Shown here: piece after piece, positions 45,722 to 56,368 of the stretch
Numbering within the stretch: the first letter of the stretch is position 1
Layout: every line of letters begins with the position of its first letter
Source of the DNA: Lysinibacillus halotolerans
GTDB lineage: Bacteria; Bacillota; Bacilli; Bacillales_A; Planococcaceae
Length of the DNA stretch: 64,000 nucleotides
NCBI RefSeq assembly: GCF_003711845.1
Contig: NZ_RHLQ01000018.1
Span: 1 to 64,000, forward strand
Direction: 5' to 3'
Program-made: the position numbers and the translations under genes
The notes under the pieces: generated by a model
Databases searched by the model: none
Told to the model about the DNA's origin: nothing
The model's input: only the letters and a program-made list of their open reading frames with translations

Positions 45722-47467
45722 TTGGGTAGTATTAAACGATATATGAAATTTGTCAAACCTTATAGATGGGAAATATTATTAACCATTATTATTGGTATAT
45801 TAAAATTTGCCATTCCGTTGTTCATTCCGATTTTAATCAAAATTGTAATAGACAATATTATTAATGCACCAGATTTAACAAATGGGGAAAAAATTGAGCA
45901 ACTAAGTTATTGGTTAGGTGGTACTGTCATTTTATTCTTTATTATTCGTCCACCTATTGAATACTACCGTCAATATTTTGCCCAACATGTTGGGAACAAA
46001 GTATTGTTCGATATACGACAAGAATTATTTGGCCATTTACAGAAATTGAGTTTAAAATATTACGCTAATACTCGAGCGGGCGAAGTAATATCCCGGGTTA
46101 TTAACGATGTAGAACAGACGAAAAACTTTATTATGATTGGCTTAATGAATTTATGGCTTGATGTTGCAACGATCCTCATTGCAATTGGGATAATGCTTGC
46201 GATGGATGTAAAACTAACATTTGTTTCAATCATTGCATTACCGCTATTCGCCATTAGTGTAAAATACTTTTTCGGAAAACTTAGGGATTTAACACGTAAA
46301 CGATCCCAAGCGTTAGCCCATGTCCAAAGTTATTTACATGAAAGAGTAAGCGGAATTAGTATTATTAAAAGTTTCACGTTGGAGAAGCATGAACAGAAAA
46401 TTTTCGATAATGAAAATGGAGAGTTTTTAGACCGTGCCCTAGATCATACAAAATGGAATGCAAAATCCTTTGCAGTCGTAAATACTATTACCGATATCGC
46501 CCCATTATTAGTGATTGCGTATGCCGGTTATCGAGTAATTCAAGGTGATCTATCCGTCGGAACAATGGCTGCGTTTTACGCTTATATTGAACGATTGTAT
46601 AGTCCATTAAGACGTCTAGTTAATTCATCTACAACTTTAACCCAATCTATTGCTTCAATGGATCGAATGTTTGAACTAATGGATGAAGAATACGATGTTC
46701 AAGATAAAGAAAATGCTCGTCATCTTGCTCCTGTAAAGGGACAAGTTTCCTTTGAAAATGTAAATTTCCAATATGAACAAGACGGACAAATGATATTGAA
46801 AAATGTTCAATTTGATATTAAACCTGGAGAAACCGCTGCCTTTGTTGGGATGAGTGGAGGCGGAAAATCAACGATTGTAAGTTTAATTCCTCGCTTTTAC
46901 GATGTAACAAATGGGGCAGTTAAAATCGATGGGATGAACGTGAAAGATGTATCCATTCAGTCGTTACGTTCCCAAATTGGAATTGTATTGCAAGATAATA
47001 TATTATTTAGCGATTCGGTAAAACAAAATATTTTAATGGGTCGACCGGATGCTACGGATGAAGAAGTGATTGCAGCTGCTAAAGCAGCCAATGCCCATGA
47101 TTTTATTATGACATTACCTGAAGGGTACGAAACAAAAGTAGGAGAGCGCGGTGTGAAACTGTCCGGGGGTCAGAAACAACGTGTTGCGATTGCCCGTGTA
47201 TTCCTAAAAAATCCGCCAATTTTAGTATTGGATGAAGCGACTTCTGCCTTGGATTTAGAAAGTGAAGCATTAATTCAAGATTCCTTAGATCGATTGGCAA
47301 GTGATCGAACGACTATCATTATTGCCCATAGATTATCAACAATTACCCATGCGGATAAAATTTTCGTTATTGATCATGGTGAATTAGTAGAGGAAGGTAA
47401 CCATGAATCGCTTATGGAAAAACAAGGTGTTTACTATGATTTATTCCAAATTCAAAAATTAGACTAA
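45722..47467 (+). CDS. ABC transporter, fused permease and ATPase (YgaD/BmrA-like)
   Basis: Half-transporter of 581 residues expected to homodimerise as an exporter. Six helices occupy the first 310 residues or so, with [20 protein letters not shown] in the first loop. The ATPase domain has Walker [10 protein letters not shown], the signature LSGGQKQR, Walker [13 protein letters not shown] and the H-loop IIAHRLSTI. Start at TTG 45722, nine bases after AAGGGAAG. Synteny identifies it as the ygaD equivalent; substrate unknown, multidrug or lipid possible. Confidence 0.9.
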   Translation: MGSIKRYMKFVKPYRWEILLTIIIGILKFAIPLFIPILIKIVIDNIINAPDLTNGEKIEQLSYWLGGTVILFFIIRPPIEYYRQYFAQHVGNKVLFDIRQELFGHLQKLSLKYYANTRAGEVISRVINDVEQTKNFIMIGLMNLWLDVATILIAIGIMLAMDVKLTFVSIIALPLFAISVKYFFGKLRDLTRKRSQALAHVQSYLHERVSGISIIKSFTLEKHEQKIFDNENGEFLDRALDHTKWNAKSFAVVNTITDIAPLLVIAYAGYRVIQGDLSVGTMAAFYAYIERLYSPLRRLVNSSTTLTQSIASMDRMFELMDEEYDVQDKENARHLAPVKGQVSFENVNFQYEQDGQMILKNVQFDIKPGETAAFVGMSGGGKSTIVSLIPRFYDVTNGAVKIDGMNVKDVSIQSLRSQIGIVLQDNILFSDSVKQNILMGRPDATDEEVIAAAKAANAHDFIMTLPEGYETKVGERGVKLSGGQKQRVAIARVFLKNPPILVLDEATSALDLESEALIQDSLDRLASDRTTIIIAHRLSTITHADKIFVIDHGELVEEGNHESLMEKQGVYYDLFQIQKLD

Positions 47468-47488
47468 AAAAATAATACGACAAGAAAA

Positions 47489-47530
47489 TGCCTAACAAGT
47501 CAACGTTCGACTAGTTAGGTATTTTTTATT
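47489..47530 (+). terminator. terminator after the ABC exporter
   Basis: CCTAAC-AGTC pairs with GACTAGTTAGG (47491-47519), followed by ATTTTTTATTTTTT. The remaining 250 bases to oppD are AT-rich without another recognised element. Confidence 0.75.
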
Positions 47531-47785
47531 TTTTGCAAAAATTTGATGTATAATCCACTGTTTATATACGTTTTCAAATTTTAGTGAACCAGAATTTAAT
47601 CGATTAAAGCAGTATAACTGTTGCTTTTTGTCGAGAAAATTACATTGAAGTTTTGTGTTAATTTAAGGTATTTTATCATAAAAACATATGATTAAGAGAA
47701 TTCAAATCTATTATTGTTTTTAAGCAAATAGAGAACGAAATAGAATGATAGATTTGTAAATTAGCGTTATGCGAGGGGGTACAAG

Positions 47786-48808
47786 ATGGAAAAAAAAGTA
47801 CTATTACAAGTTAAAGATTTGGAAACAACTTTCTTTACTGACGATGGAAAAGTACCAGCAGTTGATCATATAGACTTTCATATTAATGAAGGAGAAATAT
47901 TAGCTATTGTAGGAGAGTCAGGCTGTGGGAAAAGTGTTACCTCTCTGTCTATTATGGGGCTCGTACCATCTCCTCCTGGAAAGATCACATCAGGTCAGAT
48001 CCTTCTAAATGAGTTAGATTTAACAAAGCAAACAGAAAAGGAAATGCGTAAAATTCGTGGAAAAGAAGTGGCAATGATATTTCAAGAACCGATGACTTCT
48101 TTAAATCCTTTATACACTATTGGGAATCAACTAACAGAAGCCATTTTAATCCATAACAAAGGTATGAAGAATAAGGATGCAGCGAATAGAGCGATTGAAA
48201 TGATGAAACTGGTTGGATTACCAAGGGCAGAAGAATTAATGAAAGACTATCCCCATCAATTATCAGGCGGGATGAGACAACGGGTCATGATTGCAATGGC
48301 TCTACTATGTAATCCAAAACTATTAATCGCCGATGAGCCTACTACTGCCCTAGACGTTACAATACAAGCTCAAATATTAAAGTTAATGAAAGAGTTGAAT
48401 AAACAATTTAAGACGGCAGTTTTACTCATTACCCATGATTTAGGTGTTGTTGCTGAAACGTGTGAACGGGTAATCGTTATGTATGCTGGTCAAATTGTCG
48501 AAGAAGCTCCCATATCTGAAATATTCAAAAATCCTCAACATCCATATACGAAAGGTCTAATCCAATCTGTTCCTGACATGCGTTATAAAAAGGAAACTTT
48601 ATATTCCATTAAAGGTAATGTACCAAAGCCTGGTTCCATTCAAACTGGTTGTCGATTTGCTCCCCGTTGTGAATTTGCTGCGGAACGGTGCTTTACAGAA
48701 AATCCGCCATTATACGAAGTAAGCTCTTCCTTTGTCCATAAATCAAGATGCTTCTTACAGGAAACGGAGGGAATTCCATTTGCAGAACGTGCTATTGAAA
48801 GTCGATAA
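47786..48808 (+). CDS. oppD: oligopeptide ABC transporter ATP-binding protein (OppD type)
   Basis: One of the two ATPases powering peptide uptake by the five-gene system here. The 340 residues include Walker [18 protein letters not shown], Walker [15 protein letters not shown], and the family C-terminal oligopeptide domain with a Cys motif ([15 protein letters not shown]). GAGGGGGTAC precedes the ATG. Overlaps the next gene by 29 bases. Could equally be called dppD; the substrate size is not visible. Confidence 0.92.
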   Translation: MEKKVLLQVKDLETTFFTDDGKVPAVDHIDFHINEGEILAIVGESGCGKSVTSLSIMGLVPSPPGKITSGQILLNELDLTKQTEKEMRKIRGKEVAMIFQEPMTSLNPLYTIGNQLTEAILIHNKGMKNKDAANRAIEMMKLVGLPRAEELMKDYPHQLSGGMRQRVMIAMALLCNPKLLIADEPTTALDVTIQAQILKLMKELNKQFKTAVLLITHDLGVVAETCERVIVMYAGQIVEEAPISEIFKNPQHPYTKGLIQSVPDMRYKKETLYSIKGNVPKPGSIQTGCRFAPRCEFAAERCFTENPPLYEVSSSFVHKSRCFLQETEGIPFAERAIESR

Positions 48809-49754
48809 CTTAAAAAAATATTTTCCAAAGGGAACGAGTTCTTTAAAAAAGGGCCCCCATGTGAAGGCAGTCGATGACGTTTCATTTCAAGTTTATGAAG
48901 GAGAAACCCTAGGAATCGTAGGGGAGTCGGGTTGCGGAAAGTCAACGACTGGTCGGATGATCATGCGTCTTCTTGAACCAACAGATGGATCAATTAAGTT
49001 TAACGGTGTAGAACTTTCTTCATTATCAAAACAAGAGATGCGAAAAGCAAGGCGAGATATTCAAATGGTATTTCAAGATCCCTATGCATCATTAAACCCA
49101 AGGCATACGGTAAAGAAAATTTTAGAAGAACCGCTGATTGTCCATGATATCGGAAATTCAACGGAACGAAAAAATAGGGTTGAGGAATATTTAGAAATTG
49201 TCGGCTTGAGCTCATATCATGCAAAGCGCTATCCCCATCAATTTAGTGGTGGGCAAAGACAGCGTATCGGTATTGCTAGAGCTTTAATGACAAATCCGAA
49301 GCTAATTATTGCTGATGAGCCGGTATCTGCATTAGATGTTTCGATTCAAGCACAAGTTTTAAATTTAATGCAAAGATTACAGCAAGAGTTAAAGCTAACG
49401 TATATTTTCATTGCCCACGATTTAGGGGTAGTTCGCCATATTAGTGATCGGGTAGGCGTAATGTATTTAGGTAGATTTGTAGAGTTAGCTGATAGTGAAT
49501 CTTTATATGCGGAACCATTACACCCGTATACGCAAGCTTTGTTATCAGCCGTACCGATTCCTGATCCTACTTATGAACGGGAAAAAATTATTCTCACAGG
49601 TGATGTTTCGAATGCCATTCCAAATAAGGGATGTACTTTCCAAACTAGATGTCCATATGCAACGCTTACTTGCAAAATGACAGTTCCAGATTTAGTAGAA
49701 GTCAAACCAGGTCACTCTGTTGCGTGCCATTTATTTAATGAAGCGCAGCAATGA
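48780..49754 (+). CDS. oppF: oligopeptide ABC transporter ATP-binding protein (OppF type)
   Basis: Second ATPase of the uptake system, 324 residues. Walker [22 protein letters not shown] signature, Walker [15 protein letters not shown] and the C-terminal Cys-rich [15 protein letters not shown]. Start at TTG 48780, about eight bases after CGGAGGG at 48766-48771; a start at 48732 would extend a leader unlike the family. It is translated from within the end of oppD, indicating coupling. Confidence 0.92.
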   Translation: MQNVLLKVDNLKKYFPKGTSSLKKGPHVKAVDDVSFQVYEGETLGIVGESGCGKSTTGRMIMRLLEPTDGSIKFNGVELSSLSKQEMRKARRDIQMVFQDPYASLNPRHTVKKILEEPLIVHDIGNSTERKNRVEEYLEIVGLSSYHAKRYPHQFSGGQRQRIGIARALMTNPKLIIADEPVSALDVSIQAQVLNLMQRLQQELKLTYIFIAHDLGVVRHISDRVGVMYLGRFVELADSESLYAEPLHPYTQALLSAVPIPDPTYEREKIILTGDVSNAIPNKGCTFQTRCPYATLTCKMTVPDLVEVKPGHSVACHLFNEAQQ

Positions 49755-49785
49755 CATATAGAACAAAGAAATTGGGAGGGTAACT

Positions 49786-51402
49786 ATGAAAACAGGGAAG
49801 TTTTGGTCTCTAAAACTATTTTTATTACTAGTTCTTTTAGTAGTGCTAGCTGCATGTAGCGGAGAAGAAGGTACTTCAGAAGAACCAGCAGACACAGACA
49901 CAAGTGGAGATACAGAAGAAGCAGTACCTCAAACTTTAGTATTCGGTCGTGGTGGAGACTCTGTCTCATTAGATCCAGCCATTGTAACAGATAGTGAGTC
50001 TTTTAAAGTAACAGAAAATATTTTTGAGACATTACTAAACTTTGGTGAACAAGATACGACGGTACAGCCAGGTTTAGCGAAGGAATGGGAAGTTAGTGAG
50101 GATGGTCTAACATATACATTCCACCTACAGGAAGGTGTTAAATTCCATGACGGAACAGATTTTAACGCTGAGGCAGTGGTGAAAAACGTTGAACGTTGGA
50201 AAGGTGGCGCTGAAGAAAAGTTTTATTATTTCCATTCCATGTTTAAATCTGAAGGGGAAGATATTATTAAAAGTGTAGAAGCTGTTGATGATTACACGGT
50301 TGTCTTTACCCTTACGCGTCCACAAGCACCGTTCTTAAAAAATATTGCGATGAGTCCATTTGCTATTGCATCACCGACTGCCTTTGAATCAGCGGGTGAT
50401 GCCTTTGGAGATAATCCGGTAGGAACTGGTCCATTTAAATTTGTTGAATGGAAGCGAAACGATTCAATTACAGTTGAGAAAAATGAAGATTACTGGCAAG
50501 AAGGATTACCGAAATTAGACAAAATTATTTTCCGTTCCATTCCCGATAACTCTGCTCGTTTAAATGCATTAACAACTGGAGAAATCGATTTAGCAGATGG
50601 TATTAATCCGTCTGATGCAGCAACTGTAGAATCCAATTCTGAACTACAATTAATCGAACGTCCATCTATGAACATTGGTTATCTAGGGTTAACATCTACA
50701 CGAAAACCTTTTGACAATGTACTTGTTAGACAAGCTGTCAACTATGCGATTGATAAACAAGCGATTGTCGATGCCTTCTTCCAAGGTAGAGCTGAAGTAG
50801 CTGTAAACCCAATGCCTTCTTCGATTAGTGGTTATAACGAAGAAATCGAAGGATATCCATATGACCCTGAAAAAGCAAAAGAATTATTAGCTGAAGCAGG
50901 GTATGACGGTGAAGAAATTGAGCTTTGGGCAATGCCAGTTCCACGCCCATATATGCCAGACGGTCAAAAGGTTGCTGAAGCCATTCAGAAAAATTTAGCG
51001 GACGTTGGTATTCCATCTAAAATCGTAACTTTTGAATGGGCAACATATTTAGAAAAGGCAAAAAATGGTGAAGCGGATGCCTTTTTAATGGGTTGGACAG
51101 GCGATAACGGTGACGCGGACAACTTCCTTTATACATTGTTAGATAAAGATACGATTGGAAGTAATAACTATGCTTATTATTCGAATGATGAAGTTCATGA
51201 ATTATTAATTGCTGCTCAAACTGAAACGGATGAAGAAAAGCGAAATGATCTTTATAAACAAGCACAAGTTATTATCCATGAAGATGCACCGTGGGTACCA
51301 TTAGCCCATTCAACGCCATTACTTGCTGCGAAAAAAGGTGTTACAGATTATTTACCTCACCCAACTGGATCTGAAAGTTTAATTAATGTATCGATTCAAT
51401 AA
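49786..51402 (+). CDS. oppA: peptide-binding lipoprotein (OppA/DppE type)
   Basis: Extracellular solute-binding family 5 protein that hands peptides to OppBC. The 538 residues begin with a signal peptide and lipobox LAAC (Cys near residue 24), a linker rich in acidic residues and Thr/Ser, then the family signature LAKEWEVSEDGLTYTFHLQEGVKFHDGT and the domain motif FVEWKRNDSITVEKNEDYW. GGGAGGGTAA precedes the ATG. A hairpin after it may raise its level relative to oppB. Confidence 0.93.
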   Translation: MKTGKFWSLKLFLLLVLLVVLAACSGEEGTSEEPADTDTSGDTEEAVPQTLVFGRGGDSVSLDPAIVTDSESFKVTENIFETLLNFGEQDTTVQPGLAKEWEVSEDGLTYTFHLQEGVKFHDGTDFNAEAVVKNVERWKGGAEEKFYYFHSMFKSEGEDIIKSVEAVDDYTVVFTLTRPQAPFLKNIAMSPFAIASPTAFESAGDAFGDNPVGTGPFKFVEWKRNDSITVEKNEDYWQEGLPKLDKIIFRSIPDNSARLNALTTGEIDLADGINPSDAATVESNSELQLIERPSMNIGYLGLTSTRKPFDNVLVRQAVNYAIDKQAIVDAFFQGRAEVAVNPMPSSISGYNEEIEGYPYDPEKAKELLAEAGYDGEEIELWAMPVPRPYMPDGQKVAEAIQKNLADVGIPSKIVTFEWATYLEKAKNGEADAFLMGWTGDNGDADNFLYTLLDKDTIGSNNYAYYSNDEVHELLIAAQTETDEEKRNDLYKQAQVIIHEDAPWVPLAHSTPLLAAKKGVTDYLPHPTGSESLINVSIQ

Positions 51403-51462
51403 GTGTCTATTGCTTGAATAAGTGCCAAGCTGCTTACGAATTTTGTTAATAGACATTAAAAA

Positions 51463-51492
51463 AATGGGGGGTATTTTTACCTCCCATTCTTT
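51463..51492 (+). terminator. intercistronic hairpin between oppA and oppB
   Basis: AATGGG-GGTA pairs with TACC-CCCATT, followed by a weak T-rich stretch. It could be a partial terminator or mRNA-stabilising stem giving more OppA than OppBC. Confidence 0.55.
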
Positions 51493-51524
51493 CATTCATG
51501 CATTCTAACGAAAGAGGTGAAGAT

Positions 51525-52529
51525 ATGCTTCGCTACATAGGTAAACGAATTCTTCATTTAATACCTGTGCTATTAGGAATGACATTTATTGTGTTTTTAA
51601 TTATTCGTGCAATACCAGGAGATCCTGCTCAAGTCATTTTAGGTCAGCAAGCGACAGAGGAAGCGATTAAAGCGTTAAGAGATAAATTAGGACTCGATCA
51701 GCCATGGTATATTCAATACTTCGATTATTTAAAAGGACTACTAACTGGCGATTTAGGAGAGTCGCTACGTACAAGTCAGCCGATCACTAGTGAAATTTGG
51801 CCCTATTTAGCTGCCACTATGGAATTAGCCTTCTTTGCGATGATTTTAGCTATCCTTATCGGAATGAATGCCGGAATTATTTCGGCTTGGTTCCAAAACT
51901 CTTGGTTTGACTATATTGCAATGGTTATTGCTTTAATCGGTGTATCTGTACCGATTTTCTGGCTTGGTTTAATGGAGCAATGGGTATTTAGTTTAGAGTT
52001 AAATTGGTTGCCTACTTCCGGAAGGGAAGAGGTGCGAGCACCTGTTGAAGCAATTACCCATTTCTATTTAGTCGATACATTGATTCAAGGACGTTTTGAT
52101 CAATTTTGGGTAACGATTCAGCATTTAATCTTACCGGCCTTTGCCCTTGCAACGATTCCGATGGCGATTATTGCCAGAATGACCCGCTCTTCCATGTTGG
52201 AAGTAATGCGCTCAGATTATATTCGTACTGCTCGAGCAAAAGGGCAAAAAATGGTGAAAGTGATTTATAAGCACGCATTAAAAAATGCCCTTATTCCGAT
52301 CTTAACAGTAATTGGATTACAAACGGGCTTGTTATTAGGTGGAGCTATTTTAACGGAAACGATATTCAGTTGGCCAGGAATCGGCCGTTATATTTACGAG
52401 GCTATAGGTTACCGTGATTATACAGTCATTCAATCGGGTATTTTAATCGTTGCCTTTATGTTTGTCATCATTAACTTGGTTGTTGATATTTTATATACAA
52501 TCATCGATTCAAGGATTAAATATAACTAG
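51525..52529 (+). CDS. oppB: oligopeptide ABC permease (OppB type)
   Basis: First membrane subunit of the peptide channel, 334 residues and six helices. Starts MLRYIGKRILHLIPVLLGMTFIVF with the family IPGDPA motif; the permease signature is YIRTARAKGQKMVKVIYKHALKNALIPILT. Start at ATG 51525, five bases after AAGAGGTGA. Next to oppC with 12 bases between. Confidence 0.94.
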   Translation: MLRYIGKRILHLIPVLLGMTFIVFLIIRAIPGDPAQVILGQQATEEAIKALRDKLGLDQPWYIQYFDYLKGLLTGDLGESLRTSQPITSEIWPYLAATMELAFFAMILAILIGMNAGIISAWFQNSWFDYIAMVIALIGVSVPIFWLGLMEQWVFSLELNWLPTSGREEVRAPVEAITHFYLVDTLIQGRFDQFWVTIQHLILPAFALATIPMAIIARMTRSSMLEVMRSDYIRTARAKGQKMVKVIYKHALKNALIPILTVIGLQTGLLLGGAILTETIFSWPGIGRYIYEAIGYRDYTVIQSGILIVAFMFVIINLVVDILYTIIDSRIKYN

Positions 52530-52541
52530 AAGGGAGAGGGA

Positions 52542-53447
52542 ATGATGCCTGAATTGGTCTCAAATTCAGTCGATTTATCGACGAAAGAAGAGAAAGTAGT
52601 TGGACCATGGAAAGAGGCGTGGCGCAGCTTTCGAAAAAGTAAAGCCGCCCTCGTTGGAACAGCCATTGTTGTATTTTTCATCCTTTTAGCTGTATTTGGT
52701 CCATTGATTGCGCCAGAAGGAATAAATGAACAAAAATTACAAGACTCAAGCTTAAGACTTGCACCTCCATCCAGTGAATATTGGTTTGGTACAGACGACT
52801 TTGGAAGGGACATTTTTTCAAGAGTAGTTTACGGAGCGAGAATTTCTTTGGCGGTCGGATTTTTATCGGTTATCGTTTCAGCTATAGTAGGGAGTTTTCT
52901 TGGAATTATCTCTGGCTATTATGGCCGCTGGATAGATACGATTATTTCAAGAGTTTTTGATATTATGCTAGCTTTCCCTAGTATACTTTTAGCTATTGCT
53001 ATCGTATCAATATTAGGTCCTTCTTTACAAAATGCCCTTATTGCGATAGCGATTATTAATATCCCGAATTTCGGGCGATTAATTCGCTCTAAAGTTTTAA
53101 GTGTAAAGGAAGAGGAATACATTGTAGCAGCAAAGGCTATAGGAATGAAGGATTCTCGAATATTATGGAAACACATTTTGCCTAATTCCTTATCGCCAGT
53201 CATTGTACAAGGTACGTTAGCTATTGCAACGGCTATTATTGAAGCGGCTGCATTAAGTTTCCTTGGGCTCGGTGCAGAAGCGCCCCAACCTGAATGGGGG
53301 AAAATGTTATCGGACGCTCGGATCCATCTTATGACTGCACCATGGACGATGATTTTCCCTGGATTGGCTATCATGTTAACCGTGCTTGGCTTTAATTTAA
53401 TGGGGGATGGTTTGCGAGATGCGTTAGATCCTAAAATGAAAAATTAA
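52542..53447 (+). CDS. oppC: oligopeptide ABC permease (OppC type)
   Basis: Second membrane subunit, 301 residues. A soluble N-terminus (EKVVGPWKEAWRSFRKSKAALVG) precedes six helices; the periplasmic-facing FGTDDFGRDIFSRVVYGARIS and cytoplasmic EYIVAAKAIGMKDSRILWKHILPNSLSPVIVQ signatures mark the OppC group. GGGAGAGGGA precedes ATG 52542; the following ATG 52545 is also usable. Ends the D-F-A-B-C operon. Confidence 0.94.
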   Translation: MMPELVSNSVDLSTKEEKVVGPWKEAWRSFRKSKAALVGTAIVVFFILLAVFGPLIAPEGINEQKLQDSSLRLAPPSSEYWFGTDDFGRDIFSRVVYGARISLAVGFLSVIVSAIVGSFLGIISGYYGRWIDTIISRVFDIMLAFPSILLAIAIVSILGPSLQNALIAIAIINIPNFGRLIRSKVLSVKEEEYIVAAKAIGMKDSRILWKHILPNSLSPVIVQGTLAIATAIIEAAALSFLGLGAEAPQPEWGKMLSDARIHLMTAPWTMIFPGLAIMLTVLGFNLMGDGLRDALDPKMKN

Positions 53448-53482
53448 AGGGAAGGGGGAGCGAATTTAGCTCTCCCTTTATT
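53446..53482. terminator. terminator between oppC and cysK
   Basis: AAAGGGA and GAGC (53446-53464, with a short bulge) pair with GCTC and TCCCTTT (53468-53478). Converging genes share it, and it overlaps the cysK stop. Confidence 0.7.
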
Positions 53483-54404
53483 CGTACGGAAATAAATCGG
53501 ATGATAAATAACGTTCCCCTGTATCGGGCGCAATGCATAACACCTTTGCATTCGGAGGAAGTTGTTTAGCTATTTGCAACGCGAAGTAAGCAGAAGCAGC
53601 GCCGGAAGCTCCTACTAAAATTCCTTCTTCCGTACCAAGACGTCTTGCAGTAGTTTGGGCATCGAGATCTTCAATGTGAAGAATTTCATCATATATTGTT
53701 TGATTTAATATTTTTGGAATAAATCCCGGACCAGTTCCAGGTATTTTATGAGGTCCTGGATTACCACCAGCTAATACTGGGGAGCCTGCTGGTTCTACTA
53801 CATAAATTTTTAAATCGGGCATAACCTTCTTCAATTCTTCCCCCGTTCCGGTTACGGTTCCACCTGTTCCTGCTGTCAATACGAGAACATCTAGTTTATT
53901 GTCAAAGGCATTTAAAATTTCAATAGCAGTTGTTTGACGATGGGCATCAGCATTTGCATTATTTTCGAATTGTAATGGGATAAAGCTATTTGGAATACTT
54001 TCAGCAATTCGTACTGCTTCATCGATAGATCCTTGCATACGTAAGCTTGCAGAGGTTAAATGGACTTCTGCACCGTAAGCTCGCATTAACTGTACCCGTT
54101 CTTTTGTAGCATTGTCAGGCATTGTAATAATACATCGGTAACCCTTTACCGCACATACCATAGCGAGACCAATTCCTGTATTCCCACTAGTTGGTTCAAT
54201 TACAGTACTCACTCCTGGAATCAGTTTCCCTTCAATTTCTGCTTGTTCAATCATATTAAAAGCAGCTCGATCTTTAACGCTGCCACCTGGATTAAAAGAT
54301 TCTAATTTCATATAAACTTTCGCACCGTTCGCATCAGGTAATGCATTTAATTTTACAATCGGTGTGTTTCCTATTAATTCAAGAATGGAGTCATGTATTT
54401 TCAT
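53478..54404 (-). CDS. cysK: cysteine synthase A (O-acetylserine sulfhydrylase)
   Basis: PLP enzyme forming cysteine from O-acetylserine and sulfide. The 308 residues carry the PLP lysine K44 in SFNPGGSVKDRAA, the substrate loop PTSGNTGIGLA, and the phosphate loop GTGGTVTGTGE. GAAAGGTG precedes ATG 54404. It follows the ssu-type genes after a terminator-like stem, so it may have its own promoter or depend on readthrough. Its place fits sulfur assimilation. Confidence 0.93.
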   Translation of the reverse strand: MKIHDSILELIGNTPIVKLNALPDANGAKVYMKLESFNPGGSVKDRAAFNMIEQAEIEGKLIPGVSTVIEPTSGNTGIGLAMVCAVKGYRCIITMPDNATKERVQLMRAYGAEVHLTSASLRMQGSIDEAVRIAESIPNSFIPLQFENNANADAHRQTTAIEILNAFDNKLDVLVLTAGTGGTVTGTGEELKKVMPDLKIYVVEPAGSPVLAGGNPGPHKIPGTGPGFIPKILNQTIYDEILHIEDLDAQTTARRLGTEEGILVGASGAASAYFALQIAKQLPPNAKVLCIAPDTGERYLSSDLFPYE

Positions 54405-54423
54405 TATGAAACACCTTTCAAAA

Positions 54424-54466
54424 AAATTTTGAAAAAGCTAGGCAAGAGTCCAACCTAGCTTTTCTT
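54424..54466 (-). terminator. terminator-like stem between ssuA and cysK
   Basis: On the minus strand AGCTAGG and CCTAGCT form a 7-bp stem with a TTTTT tail. No sulfur riboswitch or T-box pattern is visible in this gap. Confidence 0.7.
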
Positions 54467-54554
54467 ACTCTATACAGTATAATACGGTTATTCAAAAGTG
54501 ACGAGTATAGGGGATAAGTTAAAACAGCTAAAGTTCCTTTAGAAACGGATGAAA

Positions 54555-55574
54555 TTATTCGTTTGAAACTGCTTCTAAGAAACTAAGGTTTAATAAGCCG
54601 TCGATATTATCCGTTGTAATATAACCTGCTTCCTTTGAAATAGTTGCCATCTCTTTAATAATCTCTTCATTTATTTCCGATGTTGGCGTTATACGATCAA
54701 AAGATTTTGTCACTTCTTCCTTTGAAAGGTCCTTACCAGTAATTTTTTTTACGTGGTCAAGGAATAACTGTATAGCTTCTTCAGGATTTTGTTTAATAAA
54801 ATCAATGGCTTGTAGATGCGCTTTTAATATTTTTTTTGTCAACTTTGGATTGTTTAATGTAAATGCCTTACGTGCAGCTACAACGGTGTTAGTCGATTCA
54901 CTACCCCAAGCAAATTCCTTTTCATCTAGTAAAAGTTTTGCTTTTCCGTTCGTTTCAATGTTAACCCCCCACGGTTCTTGTGCTGCTGCAGCATCAATGT
55001 CTCCTCTTAACATTAAGGATGCTGTATCAGCAGAAGCTAGTTTAATGGAATTGACATTTCCACCGCTTAATTTTACTTTTAAACCTGCATCTTTAAGGGA
55101 TTTCATTAACCCAATGTCCTGTGTACTACCGTAAGCAGGTACTGCAACCGTTTTACCTGCCAAATCTTCTACACTAGTAATATTTGAATCGCCTCGTACG
55201 ACAAGTACTGCCCCGGCATTGACAGCACCAGCAATAATTTCATGTTGTGGATGTCTCGTATAAGTGTTTAATGCAGGTGTAGGGCCAACTGTTCCGATAT
55301 CGATGGCGTTCGTAGACATTGCCTCCATGAAGGCAGTACCATCGTTAAAGGTTTTCGTTGAAATGGTAACATCATCGCCTAGTTGTTGTTGGAAATAGCC
55401 CTTTTCTAGTGCGACGATTGTTGCGATATGGGTCATATTCGGAAAGTACCCGATTCGAACAGTGGAAGCTTGATCCTTTTCTTCGTTGGAAGAAGCTTCA
55501 CTATGACTACATGCTGCAAGGATAATAGTCATCAGGGTCATCATTGTTAAAAATAAAAAATGCTTCTTTTTCAT
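54555..55574 (-). CDS. ssuA: sulfonate/nitrate-type ABC substrate-binding lipoprotein
   Basis: Binds an organic sulfur source outside the cell for the SsuBC importer. The 339 residues begin with a signal peptide and lipobox LAAC; the domain contains RIGYFPNMTHIATIVALEKGYF, DIGTVGPTPALN and GDIDAAAAQEPWG, typical of the SsuA/TauA/NrtA family. ATG 55574 is chosen because AGGAGATG is just upstream; the earlier frame enters ssuC. The cysK neighbour favours a sulfur compound, but nitrate or other oxyanions cannot be excluded. Confidence 0.86.
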   Translation of the reverse strand: MKKKHFLFLTMMTLMTIILAACSHSEASSNEEKDQASTVRIGYFPNMTHIATIVALEKGYFQQQLGDDVTISTKTFNDGTAFMEAMSTNAIDIGTVGPTPALNTYTRHPQHEIIAGAVNAGAVLVVRGDSNITSVEDLAGKTVAVPAYGSTQDIGLMKSLKDAGLKVKLSGGNVNSIKLASADTASLMLRGDIDAAAAQEPWGVNIETNGKAKLLLDEKEFAWGSESTNTVVAARKAFTLNNPKLTKKILKAHLQAIDFIKQNPEEAIQLFLDHVKKITGKDLSKEEVTKSFDRITPTSEINEEIIKEMATISKEAGYITTDNIDGLLNLSFLEAVSNE

Positions 55575-55585
55575 TTTTTCATCTC

Positions 55586-56368
55586 CTAAACTGTTTGCAT
55601 ACCCCATTTTCTTAATGCATAACGTTCAATACGTACAAAAATAAAGTTATCGATAAAGGAACCAATGACACCGATGATAATAATAATACTAAAGATTAAA
55701 TCCATTGCTTGTATGGAGCGTCCAAGGTCTAAAAGGGTTCCGAGACCCCCGCTTCCTCCGAGTAATTCCCCTGATAATACTGCCCGCCAAGCAAGTGCCC
55801 ATGCTAAACGTAAACCTGAAATTAATTGAGGTACCGTTGCTTTAAAAATAACAGTACGGAATAAATGGAATCCGTCTGAACCCATTGTTTTCGCTACTCG
55901 AATTAGCAAGGGAGGTACACTTTTAAAGGCGGCACTTGACGTAATAATAATAGATAACGCCGCTCCTAATATGACAATGAAAATAACGGAACCGACCCCT
56001 AAACCGAACCAAAGAATAGCTAAAGGCATCCATACGATATTTGGGATAGCTTGTAAACTTGTGACAAAGAAACCAAGGGTATCGTCAATTACTTTGTATT
56101 TATAAATTAAATATCCAAGTATTAATCCGATAACGACTGCGATAAAGAAGCCAACAAATAATCGCACAAGGGAAGCGCTAGTTGCTTCAATTAATTGTCC
56201 AGTCATTAATCCGTTTACTAACGTTTTTAGTATTGTGACACCACCTGGATCATTCGGAATGATTAAAGGTGGCCACATAAAGGCAGGGAAGATGTCGAAT
56301 TTAGATATCGCTTCCCATATTGTTATGAGGATCAACACGAAGACGATCCTTCTCAAGAGAGTAGTCAC
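55586..56368 (-). CDS. ssuC: sulfonate/nitrate-type ABC permease
   Basis: Membrane channel of the SsuABC-type importer, 260 residues and six helices. The permease signature is seen in FKSVPPLLIRVAKTMGSDGFHLFRTVIFKATVPQLISGLRLAWALAWRAVLSGEL, read across about residues 140-200. GTG 56368 start lies eight bases after AAGGAGG and overlaps the ssuB 3' end by 68 bases, a larger overlap than usual. Confidence 0.88.
   Translation of the reverse strand: MTTLLRRIVFVLILITIWEAISKFDIFPAFMWPPLIIPNDPGGVTILKTLVNGLMTGQLIEATSASLVRLFVGFFIAVVIGLILGYLIYKYKVIDDTLGFFVTSLQAIPNIVWMPLAILWFGLGVGSVIFIVILGAALSIIITSSAAFKSVPPLLIRVAKTMGSDGFHLFRTVIFKATVPQLISGLRLAWALAWRAVLSGELLGGSGGLGTLLDLGRSIQAMDLIFSIIIIIGVIGSFIDNFIFVRIERYALRKWGMQTV

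Noticed and set aside
54405-54554. Possible SAM riboswitch or T-box before cysK
   Set aside because: No S-box or T-box core sequences; only a terminator-like stem is seen.
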